From Belliella baltica DSM 15883 (GTDB lineage: Bacteria > Bacteroidota > Bacteroidia > Cytophagales > Cyclobacteriaceae): 64,000 nt of DNA. Where the stretch lies: positions 2,997,501 to 3,061,500 of the forward strand of contig NC_018010.1 in assembly GCF_000265405.1 (NCBI RefSeq), given 5' to 3'. Shown one piece after another: positions 18,244-28,068 of the stretch (position 1 is its first letter; each line of letters opens with the position of its first letter). The position numbers and the translations under genes were made by a program. The notes below the pieces were generated by a model. That model worked only from the letters and a program-made list of their open reading frames with translations, had not been told where the DNA came from and searched no databases.

Positions 18244-18318
18244 GTTGCTAATTTTCCCTTTTTTCCGTATATTCGTTGCTAATCAGTTGTTACTAGAAAC
18301 AAGTTTGTTGGTAGCAAC
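18244..18318. promoter_or_regulatory. Candidate integrase arm-type sites
   Basis: GTTGCTAAT occurs at 18244-18252 and 18275-18283 (31 bp apart, about three helical turns), a related GTTGTTACT at 18286-18294, and the reverse complement TAGCAAC at 18312-18318. Repeated direct and inverted sites next to an att core and an integrase gene fit arm-binding sites of a tyrosine recombinase. Confidence 0.5.
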
Positions 18319-18355
18319 AGATTTTTTGAGCAATGGCGAGATGATGTTACATCAG

Positions 18356-18385
18356 GATACATACTGATACAATCAGATACATCCA
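18356..18385 (+). repeat. Three 10-bp GATACA iterons
   Basis: GATACA occurs at 18356, 18366 and 18376, exactly one helical turn apart, so all face one side of the DNA. The array ends about 30 bp before the first HTH gene of the island. Fits cooperative binding by an excisionase/regulator. Confidence 0.65.
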
Positions 18386-18416
18386 GTGACAGAAACAAGC
18401 CCACAAAAGGAAACAC

Positions 18417-18770
18417 GTGAGCAGCAACATTGAGATACCGAAGATCTGTCAGCACTGTGGTGAGTCATTCATCGCAAAGACTACGGTTACCCAATTCTGT
18501 AGCCATACTTGTGCATCCCGAAATTATAAAAAGCGCAAGCGGGATGCTAAGCTACAAGAAGTCGCTCCTGTCTCCCACCAACGTTTAGAGTTCCAAGAAG
18601 ATCAGTTAGGAAGCAAAGACTTTCTAAGCATCGAAGAAACCTGCAAGCTACTTGGAGCAAGTCGCATGACTATCTACCGTCAAATCAAGTCCGGCACAAT
18701 CAAAGCGGCCAAACTTGGTAGACGAACCATAATAAGGAGAACCGAAATCGATAAACTGTTTCAGGCATGA
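18417..18770 (+). CDS. Zinc-finger plus excisionase-type HTH protein
   Basis: 117 residues with a GTG start. The N-terminus holds a zinc-knuckle-like part (CQHCGESF, then [16 protein letters not shown]) and the C-terminus a MerR-like/excisionase winged helix ([24 protein letters not shown], then [21 protein letters not shown]). Its stop overlaps the integrase start by four bases (ATGA), so the two are translationally coupled. Likely a directionality factor or regulator of the integrase; the GATACA iterons just upstream are its natural candidate target. Confidence 0.75.
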   Translation: MSSNIEIPKICQHCGESFIAKTTVTQFCSHTCASRNYKKRKRDAKLQEVAPVSHQRLEFQEDQLGSKDFLSIEETCKLLGASRMTIYRQIKSGTIKAAKLGRRTIIRRTEIDKLFQA

Positions 18771-19861
18771 AAGTAACACTCAGACAAAGGAACCAGGGCG
18801 GAAAGACCAGCCTGTACCTTGATTATTACAACAAGGGCAAAAGGAAAACAGAATACCTAAATCTCTACCTAGAGCCTAACCCGAAAACTAAGGAGCAAAA
18901 GGAAATCAATAAGAAGACCCAGCAATTGGCTGAAACCATCCGAGCGCAAAGGCAGATTGAAATTCAAAACGGCACTTACGGTTTTCGTGACAGTGAAAAA
19001 CTAAAAGGGAGTTTCACTGCCTACCTGCAACTGCTTGCCAATAAACGCAAGGACAGCGCAGGAAATTACGGGAATTGGGATAGCATGATCAAGCATTTCA
19101 AGAAGTTCATGCCTCAAGACATTTCTTTTGAATTTGTGAATCGAGAGTTCGTGCAGGACTTCAAAGAATACCTGGACAAAAAGGCCATAGCCCATGGAGT
19201 GCAGAAGCTATCTCAAAATTCCAAATACTCCTATTTTAACAAGTTTCGGGCTGCCTTGAAGCAAGCCGTAAAGGATGGCATCATACCGCATAATCCCGCT
19301 GAAGGTGCAGAAGCATTTAAACAAGGAGAGCCGGAAAGAGAATTTTTGACACTGGAAGAACTGCAAGCAGCTGCGAATACCGAATGTGAAAACACCCAAT
19401 TGAAAACGGCATTCATATTTTCTTGCCTTACAGGGTTGCGCTGGTCAGACATAAATAAACTTTTATGGTCCGAAGTACAACATTCAAATGATCGGGGTTA
19501 CTACATCCGATTCAGACAGAAGAAAACCAAAGGAGCAGAAACACTCCCAATCTCAGAACAAGCCGTTGGCTTGCTTGGCGAACGCCAAGATAAAGACGAG
19601 CGAGTGTTTAAAGGATTGAAATACTCAGCATGGCACAACTTGAAATTGCAACAATGGATGATGAAGGCAGGAATATCCAAAACCATTACCTTTCATTGCG
19701 CCCGGCATACCTATGCTACCTTGCAGCTTACGGCAGGAACAGACATTTACACAGTTTCAAAGCTCTTAGGCCATAGGGAATTGAAAACTACCCAAGTCTA
19801 TGCGAAAATCATTGACGACAAGAAGAAGGAAGCAGCCAACAAAATCAAACTGAACTTATGA
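18767..19861 (+). CDS. Tyrosine-type site-specific integrase
   Basis: 364 residues. Domains: N-terminal arm-binding region ([19 protein letters not shown]), SAM-like core-binding domain (about residues 85-185), and C-terminal catalytic domain. Catalytic residues visible: R225 in TGLRWSDI, H310 and R313 in HCARHTY, the His of LGHRELK, and nucleophile Y345 in TTQVYAK. Recombines the island with the mnmE 3' end. Coupled by overlapping start/stop to the upstream HTH gene and to the downstream unknown gene. Confidence 0.93.
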   Translation: MKVTLRQRNQGGKTSLYLDYYNKGKRKTEYLNLYLEPNPKTKEQKEINKKTQQLAETIRAQRQIEIQNGTYGFRDSEKLKGSFTAYLQLLANKRKDSAGNYGNWDSMIKHFKKFMPQDISFEFVNREFVQDFKEYLDKKAIAHGVQKLSQNSKYSYFNKFRAALKQAVKDGIIPHNPAEGAEAFKQGEPEREFLTLEELQAAANTECENTQLKTAFIFSCLTGLRWSDINKLLWSEVQHSNDRGYYIRFRQKKTKGAETLPISEQAVGLLGERQDKDERVFKGLKYSAWHNLKLQQWMMKAGISKTITFHCARHTYATLQLTAGTDIYTVSKLLGHRELKTTQVYAKIIDDKKKEAANKIKLNL

Positions 19862-20883
19862 GCGCATCTTTAGAAATATACAACCGCATTCTGTTTCTCG
19901 ATCTTCGCCCGTGGTTATTGTCGGGAGTTTCAGAACTGAAGTTCAAGCAAGATTTAAACGACCTTCCAAAGGTTTTTTACCAGACACAGCCACAGTTTGA
20001 AATATCCTTTTCAAAGGCTCTTAGCAACAAGCGAAAGTATTTCCAGGCATTGATAGATTCAGCAGCAATAGAATACCTAAACTTCATTCACAAAAATGTA
20101 GGCGAAAGTATCAATGCCAATGCAAGGAAATACCATGTACATATGGCGCTAACTAGAACTCTCAACGAAAAGCTCCGAGAGATTGCACAAGTTATTCAAG
20201 AACAGAACTACACTCCCGAACAATACGACCCGCAGTTTGGGGCGTTGAAAGGGAATAACACTGCCAGTGATGGAGCTTTCATTCTATTCTATCTAAAGCA
20301 CCAGCTTGTTCGTTTATTCATGGAAGTTCAAGAATGCTATCCGGAGCAGCTAAAGGAAGTACCGCTTACGGAAGACGATATTTATCTGACTTACTTTAAT
20401 CACACTGCACCAAATCCATCACATGTTTCAGAAGCAGTGCCAATACAAATAGCAAGTCCTTCAAACCCAAAAGCAATACCACAAGCAGCTAAGCCTTTTA
20501 AGGCACTTACCAATGACTTTAGAGATACGAGTAAAGGCATTCTTTCTTATGTAGCCATCATAAAAACTCCTACTCGTTTTGCCAGCTTCGAAGAGTCACT
20601 TTTTCAAAACGGGTACATTGATGAGAACTACAAGTTTGTTGACAAGCATGGCATGAAAAATGAAATGGCTGCCATTTACCACCAGTTGATCAATAAAGGC
20701 TATTTCCATCAGCGAACCTTCCAACCAACCAAGCAAATAAAAGATGTTGATATTCGGAAGTTCCTTGACCACCGCTATCAAGCAAATCTTGACAAGCAGT
20801 TCAGAACCTACCGACAAAACCCGGAACAATTAGCCGAATACATCGATTCTCAGTACTGGTTGACCAAATTACCCCTCGGTTAA
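19858..20883 (+). CDS. Unknown protein following the island integrase
   Basis: 341 residues, not recognised. Its ATGA overlaps the integrase stop, so it belongs to the integration operon. Features: no signal peptide or membrane segment, a mostly helical N-terminal half with many Lys/Gln, a Pro/Ala linker around residue 200 (IQIASPSNPKAIPQAAKP), and a C-terminal half (SFEESLFQNGYIDENYKFVD) resembling small DNA-associated domains. Similar companion genes of Bacteroidetes integrases exist but have no assigned function. Confidence 0.6.
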   Translation: MSASLEIYNRILFLDLRPWLLSGVSELKFKQDLNDLPKVFYQTQPQFEISFSKALSNKRKYFQALIDSAAIEYLNFIHKNVGESINANARKYHVHMALTRTLNEKLREIAQVIQEQNYTPEQYDPQFGALKGNNTASDGAFILFYLKHQLVRLFMEVQECYPEQLKEVPLTEDDIYLTYFNHTAPNPSHVSEAVPIQIASPSNPKAIPQAAKPFKALTNDFRDTSKGILSYVAIIKTPTRFASFEESLFQNGYIDENYKFVDKHGMKNEMAAIYHQLINKGYFHQRTFQPTKQIKDVDIRKFLDHRYQANLDKQFRTYRQNPEQLAEYIDSQYWLTKLPLG

Positions 20884-20945
20884 ATTGCGGTAATTTTCCG
20901 TCAATTTACCATTTCAAATTTCCACTCTTTTTCAAAAGTGTCTGT

Positions 20946-20972
20946 ATTTCAGCCTGTTGCACGGGCTGAAAT
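20946..20972 (+). terminator. Hairpin after the integration operon
   Basis: ATTTCAGCC and GGCTGAAAT are perfect 9-bp arms around a 9-nt loop, followed by TTCCATTTT. Probably an intrinsic terminator separating the integration genes from the HTH genes. Confidence 0.5.
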
Positions 20973-21014
20973 TTCCATTTTCAATACTTCCAGACACCTC
21001 TTCTGACATTTGCT

Positions 21015-21380
21015 ATGTCCTTGACAATCAAGGATGACTTTAGCGCTGAAGTCCATTCATTAATTCTTAACAGATTTAAAATGGACGAAATATTAAAACG
21101 TCTCGAAAATCTCCAACGCCTAATCGAGAGCCAGGGGATTTACAGTAAGGAAGTATTAAACTTCAATGAAGCATGCCAGTATTTAGAGCTGTCTCAATCA
21201 CACCTCTATAAACTGACAAGTGCGGGTAATGTACCGCACTATAAGCCAAACGGTAAGAAGCTCTACTTCAAAAGAACAGAGTTAGAGAACTGGTTGCTTC
21301 GCAACCGCTCTATGTCTGCTGAAGAAGTAGAACAGCAAGCAGCGGATTACTTAATCAAAAAAGGGAGAGTAAAGCTATGA
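21015..21380 (+). CDS. Excisionase-family HTH protein
   Basis: 121 residues from ATG 21015; ATG 21081 (MDEILKRLEN) is a possible alternative start that keeps the whole domain. A short coiled helix precedes an HTH_17-type winged helix (LNFNEACQYLELSQSHLYKLTSAG, HYKPNGKKLYFKRTELENWL). Such proteins sit ahead of replication/mobilisation genes in Bacteroidetes elements and act as regulators. Overlaps the next gene by four bases. Confidence 0.75.
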   Translation: MSLTIKDDFSAEVHSLILNRFKMDEILKRLENLQRLIESQGIYSKEVLNFNEACQYLELSQSHLYKLTSAGNVPHYKPNGKKLYFKRTELENWLLRNRSMSAEEVEQQAADYLIKKGRVKL

Positions 21381-21673
21381 CAGAGATTATTGAACTAATC
21401 CTGTCACTCTCACAGGAGATTAAGACCATAAAAGCATACCTGCAGCACTACCATAAATCACGCTTAGAGAATTTTAAAGAAGAGTGGATTGATGGGCAGG
21501 ATGTGATGCAAACGCTGCATATCAGCAAGAGAACCCTCCAATCCCTGCGGGATAATGGAGTGTTGCCTTACAGCCGAATCAATGGCAAATTCTACTACAA
21601 AGTTTCGGACATCGAAAAGATGCTTGAAACCAACTACCAACCTTCAAAATCTGTAGGTCATGGAAGTAAGTAG
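21377..21673 (+). CDS. Second excisionase-family HTH protein
   Basis: 98 residues, coupled (ATGA) to the preceding HTH gene. The N-terminal helix is followed by a winged helix of the HTH_17 type (WIDGQDVMQTLHISKRTLQS, LPYSRINGKFYYKVSDIEKML). Paired HTH genes of this kind are common in Bacteroidetes mobile elements. The next gene starts 14 bases inside this one. Confidence 0.75.
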   Translation: MTEIIELILSLSQEIKTIKAYLQHYHKSRLENFKEEWIDGQDVMQTLHISKRTLQSLRDNGVLPYSRINGKFYYKVSDIEKMLETNYQPSKSVGHGSK

Positions 21674-22580
21674 AGAAGCCATTTTACACAAAACACATTA
21701 CGGCTTGAATATCTACGCCTACGTGTTGCGGCAATACTATACTGGTGAAACAGTCCTTTCCCTTTCGGGAAGGGACTGCAAGCCCGCAAAGAATCCTTTC
21801 AATGCGGACAAACCAACCTTGATAGTAAAAGTCGTTGACGGTTGTGCTACGCACACCGATTCAGAAGAAGCCATTGCACAAGGCAATGTCTTTGATTTTG
21901 CAGCACTGCATTTCAGCCTCGAAGGTCAAGCCCTTCTCGACAAGCTGAATGAAGAATTGCATTTGCGCATCGGTAAGCAACAGGGTTTTTACGCTCAGGC
22001 AGAATCGCAACCTACGGTTGCTCTACCTGAAATAGTCAAACCGGCTGCGCCAGTTTTCAGCTATTTCAATAAGCCTGTCACCAACGTAACACCAAGTCGG
22101 CAAGCCTCCTTGGTTGAGGTGTACCACCTTATCAAAGGCAATGAATTTGCTTCGTGTACAAGTACACTCCGCAACATTCCCGGACCAAAGGAAGCCAGAA
22201 AGTACAAGGCTCAAAATTTCGATTATGTGACCTTCTCAGGCACTTTCTCAAAGAGAAATGATGCAAACCTTCAAAGATATTCAGGTTTGCTCACAATCGA
22301 TTTTGACCACATTCAGGACATTCCTTCACTCAAGGTAGCACTACTCAACGACCACTACTTTGAAACGGAGCTATTGTTTGTATCTCCTTCAGGTGATGGC
22401 CTCAAATGGGTAATTCCAATCGACTTGACGCAGGCAAAACACCAGGACTATTTCAAGGCAGTGGCAAACTACGTTTCCCACACCTACCAACTCGAAATAG
22501 ACCAATCCGGAAAGGACATTTCAAGAGCCTGTTTCCTTCCACATGATTCAGAAATATTCATCAATCCTAAATACTTGTAG
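21660..22580 (+). CDS. BT4734/BF3469-family protein (VirE N-terminal-like)
   Basis: 306 residues. The N-terminal part (residues 1-110) resembles a primase zinc-binding-like region (RDCKPAKNPFNADKPTLIVKV, then GNVFDFAALHF). Residues 140-300 contain the BT4734/VirE-N pattern (TSTLRNIPGPKEARKYK, YSGLLTIDFDHI, LFVSPSGDGLKWVIPID). Proteins of this type pair with DUF3987 helicase/primase-like proteins in Bacteroidetes elements and probably serve element replication. Overlaps the upstream HTH gene and ends 3 bp before the next. Confidence 0.8.
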   Translation: MEVSREAILHKTHYGLNIYAYVLRQYYTGETVLSLSGRDCKPAKNPFNADKPTLIVKVVDGCATHTDSEEAIAQGNVFDFAALHFSLEGQALLDKLNEELHLRIGKQQGFYAQAESQPTVALPEIVKPAAPVFSYFNKPVTNVTPSRQASLVEVYHLIKGNEFASCTSTLRNIPGPKEARKYKAQNFDYVTFSGTFSKRNDANLQRYSGLLTIDFDHIQDIPSLKVALLNDHYFETELLFVSPSGDGLKWVIPIDLTQAKHQDYFKAVANYVSHTYQLEIDQSGKDISRACFLPHDSEIFINPKYL

Positions 22581-22583
22581 GAC

Positions 22584-24479
22584 ATGGAAAGAAAAACATT
22601 CAATCCGCAGGATTGGCTTAATCAGCCAACCCCGCAACCGAAAGTTACAGAGCAACAAACTTTCAATACAGATTCTCAACCAGACGAAGTAGAACGCATC
22701 ATCCAAAGCATTGAGGCCAACCGAACAGACATTACCTCCACGTATAGCGATTGGGTAAATATCGGATTTGCTTTCTCAGATGAGTTTGGAGAAAATGGCC
22801 GCACCCTATTTCATAGGGTTAGCCAGTTTTATCCAGGCTATTCCGCCCCGGAGTGCGACAAGCAATTTGACAATTGCTTGAAATCAAAAGGTCATGGCGT
22901 TTCACTAAAGACCTTTTTCTACCTCGCCAAAGATGCAGGAATTGACATAGCACCTCCACGGTCAGAAAAACAGGATCAACGAACTTTCAAAAGTGAAAAG
23001 TTGAATGGTAGTCAATCTGAATACTACCAGCCCGTGAAGGAGGAACCTGAACAAATGCCAACCCTTCCAGATTCCTTGTTTCCTGAACTTCCTGAATTTC
23101 TGCAAAAGGTTGTGGCGGTTGCCACTTCCAATGAGGAAAGAGATATTCTCCTCCTCGGTTCCCTCGGAGCTCTAAGCGCATGTTTGCCCAAAGTATCGGG
23201 CATCTATGATGGCAAACGAGTATTCCCAAATCTATTCCTATTCATTACCGCTCAGGCATCTGCAGGAAAAGGCCGATTGGTGCATTGCCGCCAATTAGTC
23301 AATCCCATTCATAAAGAATTGAGGGAACAAGCCAAACTCCACAAACAACACTATGAATTGGAAATGGCAGAATACAACTCGAAGAAGGGCAAGGAAGAAG
23401 GTATCGAGAAACCAGCCAAACCACCTGAAAAGATGCTTTTCATTCCGGCCAATAACAGTTCAACAGGAGCTTACCAATTGTTAGGTGACAGTGATGGAAA
23501 AGGGCTAATTTTCGAGACCGAAGGTGATACTTTAGCCCATGCCTTCAAAAGTGATTACGGAAACTACAGTGACGGCTTTAGAAAAGCCTTTCACCATGAA
23601 ACCATTTCCTACTATCGCAGAACCGACCGTGAGTTTGTGGACATAGAAAGCCCTTGCCTTTCAACTGTCCTTTCAGGAACGCCAAAACAAGTTTCGGCTT
23701 TGATACCCAACGCTGAAAACGGCTTATTCAGCCGTTTCATATTCTATTTTATGAACGTGCGCCCGGTATGGAAAAATGTATTTGCCAGTCAAACGGATAA
23801 CGGATTGGACGATTACTTTGAAGCCCTGGGCAATGAGTTCTATGAACTCTACAAAGTCATCATGCAGGATGAACCCCGTCAGTTCTACCTTACAGCAGAC
23901 CAGCAGGAACAATTCAACCAGTTCTTCGGGCAGATACAGGGAAAGTACATGAATCTTCAAGGGTTGGACTATATGGCCACTATCAGAAGATTAGGTTTAA
24001 TTGCTTACCGAATCTGCATGATATTCTCCGCTTTGCGGATCATGGAAATGCGCCACATTAAATACGATAAAAATATTGGCGCATTCGACAGCACCACTGG
24101 AGAGATATTATCCAAAAGCTGTCAAACAGGCGACACTTCCCATAAGCTGATTTGTGAAGAAAGGGATTTTCAAGCTTCGCTTTCAATGGTCAAAGTACTG
24201 GTGAAGCATTCCAGTAAAGTGTTTGGAGAACTTCCACAAGAAGAGCCTAAGCCGTCTCGCATGAATAAGAAGGAGAAGTTTCTGTATGCCTTGCCACACA
24301 CCTTCAACCGTCAGAAGTATCTCGAAGTAGCAAAGGCCATGAACATTCCGGCAAAGACAGCTGAAGGCTATATCACCGCTTTTGCCAAATCGGGATTGGT
24401 TCACCGTGAATCTCAGGACAATTATATCAACACCACACTTGAGGAAGTTAAGGATTCTAAGGATGCTGAGGACTTATGA
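22584..24479 (+). CDS. PriCT-2 / DUF3987 protein, element replication-type
   Basis: 631 residues. A primase C-terminal type 2 module (residues about 35-110: ESI-type helix IEANRTDITSTYSDWVNIGF, LFHRVSQFYPGY) is followed by DUF3987 (about 150-560: LLGSLGALSACLP, SAGKGRLVHCRQLV as a P-loop-like segment, FETEGDTLAHAFKSDYGN, LSGTPKQVSAL). The C-terminal 80 residues look like a helical/winged tail. Likely the replication-initiation or helicase-like component of the island. Followed by 119 bp and then the defence operon. Confidence 0.8.
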   Translation: MERKTFNPQDWLNQPTPQPKVTEQQTFNTDSQPDEVERIIQSIEANRTDITSTYSDWVNIGFAFSDEFGENGRTLFHRVSQFYPGYSAPECDKQFDNCLKSKGHGVSLKTFFYLAKDAGIDIAPPRSEKQDQRTFKSEKLNGSQSEYYQPVKEEPEQMPTLPDSLFPELPEFLQKVVAVATSNEERDILLLGSLGALSACLPKVSGIYDGKRVFPNLFLFITAQASAGKGRLVHCRQLVNPIHKELREQAKLHKQHYELEMAEYNSKKGKEEGIEKPAKPPEKMLFIPANNSSTGAYQLLGDSDGKGLIFETEGDTLAHAFKSDYGNYSDGFRKAFHHETISYYRRTDREFVDIESPCLSTVLSGTPKQVSALIPNAENGLFSRFIFYFMNVRPVWKNVFASQTDNGLDDYFEALGNEFYELYKVIMQDEPRQFYLTADQQEQFNQFFGQIQGKYMNLQGLDYMATIRRLGLIAYRICMIFSALRIMEMRHIKYDKNIGAFDSTTGEILSKSCQTGDTSHKLICEERDFQASLSMVKVLVKHSSKVFGELPQEEPKPSRMNKKEKFLYALPHTFNRQKYLEVAKAMNIPAKTAEGYITAFAKSGLVHRESQDNYINTTLEEVKDSKDAEDL

Positions 24480-24598
24480 TCCTTGGCATCCTCCATTTCC
24501 TCAAAATCCTGAAATCAGTTTACCACTACTTTTTGCTTTTACTATCGTTTTCTTTTCTTATATTAGCCAAATATTGACAAGTCATAAATTAACAGGCC

Positions 24599-24889
24599 AT
24601 GCACTTTGGTGAACATATTCGGGAGTTAAGGGAAAGCAAGGAACTTTTACAACGACAGTTAGCTGCCAGTCTTGAAATAGACACTCCCATGTTTAGTAAG
24701 ATTGAACGGGGAGACAGACGTGCAAAGCGAGAACAGGTGCTCATTTTGGCAGAATTACTTGAAGCTGATGTAAATGATCTTCTCACGGCTTGGCTTGCAG
24801 ATCAGGTACATGACCTTGTTAAGGACGAAGAAGTGGCAGCTGCTGCCCTTCAATCAGTAATAGATGAACTCAAGAAAGATAAGAAATAA
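24599..24889 (+). CDS. XRE-family HTH regulator, first gene of the defence operon
   Basis: 96 residues. A lambda-Cro/C1 HTH covers residues 4-60 (FGEHIRELRESKELLQRQLA, DTPMFSKIERGDRR, LAELLEADVNDLL). It sits 7 bp upstream of the Mod gene, the position of controller proteins in many restriction-modification loci, and probably represses or times the operon. A short acidic/Lys tail follows. Confidence 0.8.
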   Translation: MHFGEHIRELRESKELLQRQLAASLEIDTPMFSKIERGDRRAKREQVLILAELLEADVNDLLTAWLADQVHDLVKDEEVAAAALQSVIDELKKDKK

Positions 24890-24896
24890 AGGCACA

Positions 24897-27800
24897 ATGG
24901 CTAATAACAATACATCACTTGACCAACTCAAAGGCTTCCTAAACAAACTGTTTCAGTTTGATTCACAGGACCTAGACTTTGGCGTGTACAAAATCCTTCA
25001 CTACAAAAGGAAGGAAATCGCCAACTTCATTGACCAGCTATTGGTGGATAAGGTAAAGGAACAACTCCAAACACTATCGGCTGATGAATCCAAGCAGATC
25101 AAAGAACAAATTGCCGATCTCGAAAAGGACGACATCATCAAAGGTTGGCTGGAAGCAGAAGCGGAAGAAAAGAAAACCTTAGAGAAGTTTGGCAAGGACA
25201 AAATCAACCAATACGCAGCACTCAAAGCAAAGGCCACTGAAGCTACCGTTTCTGTAGAAACCGAAAACCAGATTTACAACCATCTGACATTGTTCTTCTC
25301 TCGCTATTACGATAAGGGCGACTTTATTAGTAAGCGTAGATTTGGAAAGAACGAAAAATACATGGTGCCCTACAATGGTGAAGAAACACACTTCCATTGG
25401 GCAAACCATGACCAGTATTACATCAAGTCATCTGAAACCTTTAACCACTACGCATTCAAGGTGCAGACGGCTGATGGCAACCTGGTGGTTAATTTCAAAC
25501 TGCATGATGCACAATTAGAACAAGGGAATGTGAAAGCAGAAGAAACCAATTTCTTCATGTTGGCTGATAAATCACCCGAAATCAAAGAGAAAGACGACAG
25601 TGATTTACAATTTATATTGGCCAACAAACAGCCAGCCATCAACGATAAGGAAATTACCATCTACTTCGAATACCGACCTCTGGCTGATGATGAAAAGAAA
25701 AAGGTAAAAGGCAACAGTAAGCAAGACACGCTGGATGAAATAGCTTTTGAGTATTTGAAGAAGGAATTTAGCACCAATCCGCTCTTTGCTAATTTATGGA
25801 AACCTGCCCCGGCAGGCAGGGAGCAGGAAGGAAAGCCCCTACTACTCAAAAAGCTGCAACACTACACCCGCAAGAACAAGCATGATTTCTTTATCCATAA
25901 AAACCTAAAAAGCTTTTTGGAAAGAGAGCTGGATTACTACATCAAAAGTGAATTGGTCAATGTGGACGACCTCTATGTAACAGATTCTGACACCCACTTT
26001 GACCGACTCAAGCACAACCTGAAAACCATTAAGGTATTCAAATCCATAGCCGATACCATCATAGCCTTTGTAAGCCAGATCGAAGATTTTCAGAAAAAGC
26101 TATGGGAGAAAAAGAAGTTTGTACTCAGTACAGAGTGGGTGATTACCATTGACCGACTGGTGGAGTACATTGGTGAAGAAGCCGCCAAGCCCATTTTGGA
26201 AGAAGTGATTAAAAATGAAAAGCAGGTTGCAGAGTGGAAGGAGTTGTTTGGGGAGAAAGCTGTTCCAAAAAACAAAGATGATTTTAAGGCTGATTTACAC
26301 ACTTGGAGAAAATTGCCAATTGACACGAAAAACTTCACATCATTATTTAAATCAACTTTGCTTAATATTCTTTCTGTAAATATACAGTTAGATACTTATT
26401 GTGAAGGTAGTATTATAGAAAGCGAAAACTACCATTTACTTACTGCAATAAAGGAATTACACGGAAGAAACATAGATTGTGCTTATTACGATCCACCATA
26501 TAATACAGGCGGGTCTGAATTTATTTATAAAAACACATTTCAACATTCATCATGGGCATCAATGATGGACAATCGTCTTGAGTTAACCAAAGATCTTCTG
26601 TCTGATAAAGGAGTAAATATAATAGCGATTGATGATTACGAACTTTTCAATCTTACTCAAGTATCAAACAAAATTTATGGCAGTCATAATTTATTGGGTA
26701 ATCTTATTGTTGAAATAAAGCCATCCGGTAGGACAAACGATGATTTTTTAGCTACCTCTCACGAATACAACTTATTCTATGCTTTAGATACAACGCAAAT
26801 TAAAGTCAACTTTGAAGAACTCACGGATTCTCAAAAGGAAGAATATAAACATGAAGACACCATCTCTAAATATAAATGGAGAGATTTTCTGAGAACTGGT
26901 GGGTATTCAACTCCAGAAGAAAGACCGAATTCCTTTTATCCAATATACTACAATGAACAGACAAAACATATTAGTATAAAGGAGTTAAAAGGTTATGAAA
27001 TAATTTTCCCAGTTGATTCAAATGGCAAAAATCGTGTTTGGAGAAAGACTCCACCATCATTACAAAAACATATTGATATTGGAGATATTCAAGTAACTCG
27101 AAAAGAAACAAAGTTTAAAGTGGAGATTAAAGACAGAATAAAACTAGGGAAACGACCGAAATCAGTTTGGGTAGGTGCTCAATATGATGCGTCCAGTCAT
27201 GGAACCAAACACATAAAAAAGCTTTTCTCAAATCCAAAATTCAGTTATCCAAAGTCAATAAATTCAGTTATTGATGCAATTAATTTAGTTACGAATGATG
27301 AAAGTATAGTATTAGACATTTTCGGTGGGTCGGGTACAACAGCTGAAGCAGTTATGCGAAAGAATGAAAATACTCAAAATCTAAAATTTATTTTAGGGGA
27401 GCAAAATGCATATGTACACAATACTATAATTCCTCGGGTTAAAAAAATTGCATATTCTTTTGATTGGAAAGATGGTTTACCTAAAACTTCAGCAAAAGAC
27501 GGCACATCTAGTATGAATGGTCTTGGGGTATTCTTCAAATACCAACGCTTAGAGCAGTATGAAGAAGCCTTAGAAAACATTGCTTTCAAAGCATCAGAAG
27601 ATACTTTGCAGAAAGCCCTGGAGTTTGATCAGTATATTCCCAAATACTTTTTGGAGTTTGAGACCAAAGGCAGTCAGTCGCTGGTAAACACAGCCGCCAT
27701 GCAAGATCCTTGGGATTACAAGCTCAAAGTTTGGGACGGTTTCACCTACGATACCGAGCAAGCCGTTGATTTGGTAGAAACCTTCAACTACCTAATTGGC

Positions 27801-28064
27801 CTTCACATGCAGAAATGCATCACTAAAGAGATCAATGGCAAGAAGTATCAGTTTGTCTATGGGCATAATAACGCCAACAAAAATATTCTGGTAGTATGGC
27901 GTTCGGTCAAAGCTTGGTCTTTGGAAGATTACAAAGCAGATGCAGCAGCACTTAAAGAAGAGTTCAAGGCATTCGCCTACGACCTGCTTTACATCAACGA
28001 TCAGGCACATATAGAAGGCTACCAGCCCATAGAAGAAGTATTCAGAAACAAAATGCTATCGTAA
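24897..28064 (+). CDS. Type III-like (Mod) adenine-specific DNA methyltransferase with long N-terminal extension
   Basis: 1055 residues; I chose ATG 24897 (MANNNTSLDQ) rather than an in-frame ATG inside the XRE gene. The catalytic motif D532-PPY leads into NTGGSEFIYKNTF..HSSW, the typical Mod arrangement, and the AdoMet motif DIFGGSGTT follows near residue 809, i.e. the beta-class order (IV before I). About 530 residues precede the catalytic domain, whereas classical Mod proteins have DPPY near residue 120; this extension contains several helical, Lys/Glu-rich segments. Presumed product: N6-methyladenine at an unknown site, protecting from the Res subunit. Confidence 0.88.
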   Translation: MANNNTSLDQLKGFLNKLFQFDSQDLDFGVYKILHYKRKEIANFIDQLLVDKVKEQLQTLSADESKQIKEQIADLEKDDIIKGWLEAEAEEKKTLEKFGKDKINQYAALKAKATEATVSVETENQIYNHLTLFFSRYYDKGDFISKRRFGKNEKYMVPYNGEETHFHWANHDQYYIKSSETFNHYAFKVQTADGNLVVNFKLHDAQLEQGNVKAEETNFFMLADKSPEIKEKDDSDLQFILANKQPAINDKEITIYFEYRPLADDEKKKVKGNSKQDTLDEIAFEYLKKEFSTNPLFANLWKPAPAGREQEGKPLLLKKLQHYTRKNKHDFFIHKNLKSFLERELDYYIKSELVNVDDLYVTDSDTHFDRLKHNLKTIKVFKSIADTIIAFVSQIEDFQKKLWEKKKFVLSTEWVITIDRLVEYIGEEAAKPILEEVIKNEKQVAEWKELFGEKAVPKNKDDFKADLHTWRKLPIDTKNFTSLFKSTLLNILSVNIQLDTYCEGSIIESENYHLLTAIKELHGRNIDCAYYDPPYNTGGSEFIYKNTFQHSSWASMMDNRLELTKDLLSDKGVNIIAIDDYELFNLTQVSNKIYGSHNLLGNLIVEIKPSGRTNDDFLATSHEYNLFYALDTTQIKVNFEELTDSQKEEYKHEDTISKYKWRDFLRTGGYSTPEERPNSFYPIYYNEQTKHISIKELKGYEIIFPVDSNGKNRVWRKTPPSLQKHIDIGDIQVTRKETKFKVEIKDRIKLGKRPKSVWVGAQYDASSHGTKHIKKLFSNPKFSYPKSINSVIDAINLVTNDESIVLDIFGGSGTTAEAVMRKNENTQNLKFILGEQNAYVHNTIIPRVKKIAYSFDWKDGLPKTSAKDGTSSMNGLGVFFKYQRLEQYEEALENIAFKASEDTLQKALEFDQYIPKYFLEFETKGSQSLVNTAAMQDPWDYKLKVWDGFTYDTEQAVDLVETFNYLIGLHMQKCITKEINGKKYQFVYGHNNANKNILVVWRSVKAWSLEDYKADAAALKEEFKAFAYDLLYINDQAHIEGYQPIEEVFRNKMLS

Positions 28065-28068
28065 AGTC

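Noticed and set aside
24864..24897. Upstream ATG as start of the Mod protein
   Set aside because: It lies inside the XRE gene and adds a Lys/Arg-rich leader; ATG 24897 gives a normal 7-bp gap.
25800..25830. GC-rich repeat CCTGCC..GGCAGG inside the Mod gene
   Set aside because: A single short inverted stretch within coding sequence; the reading frame is intact and the motif is isolated.
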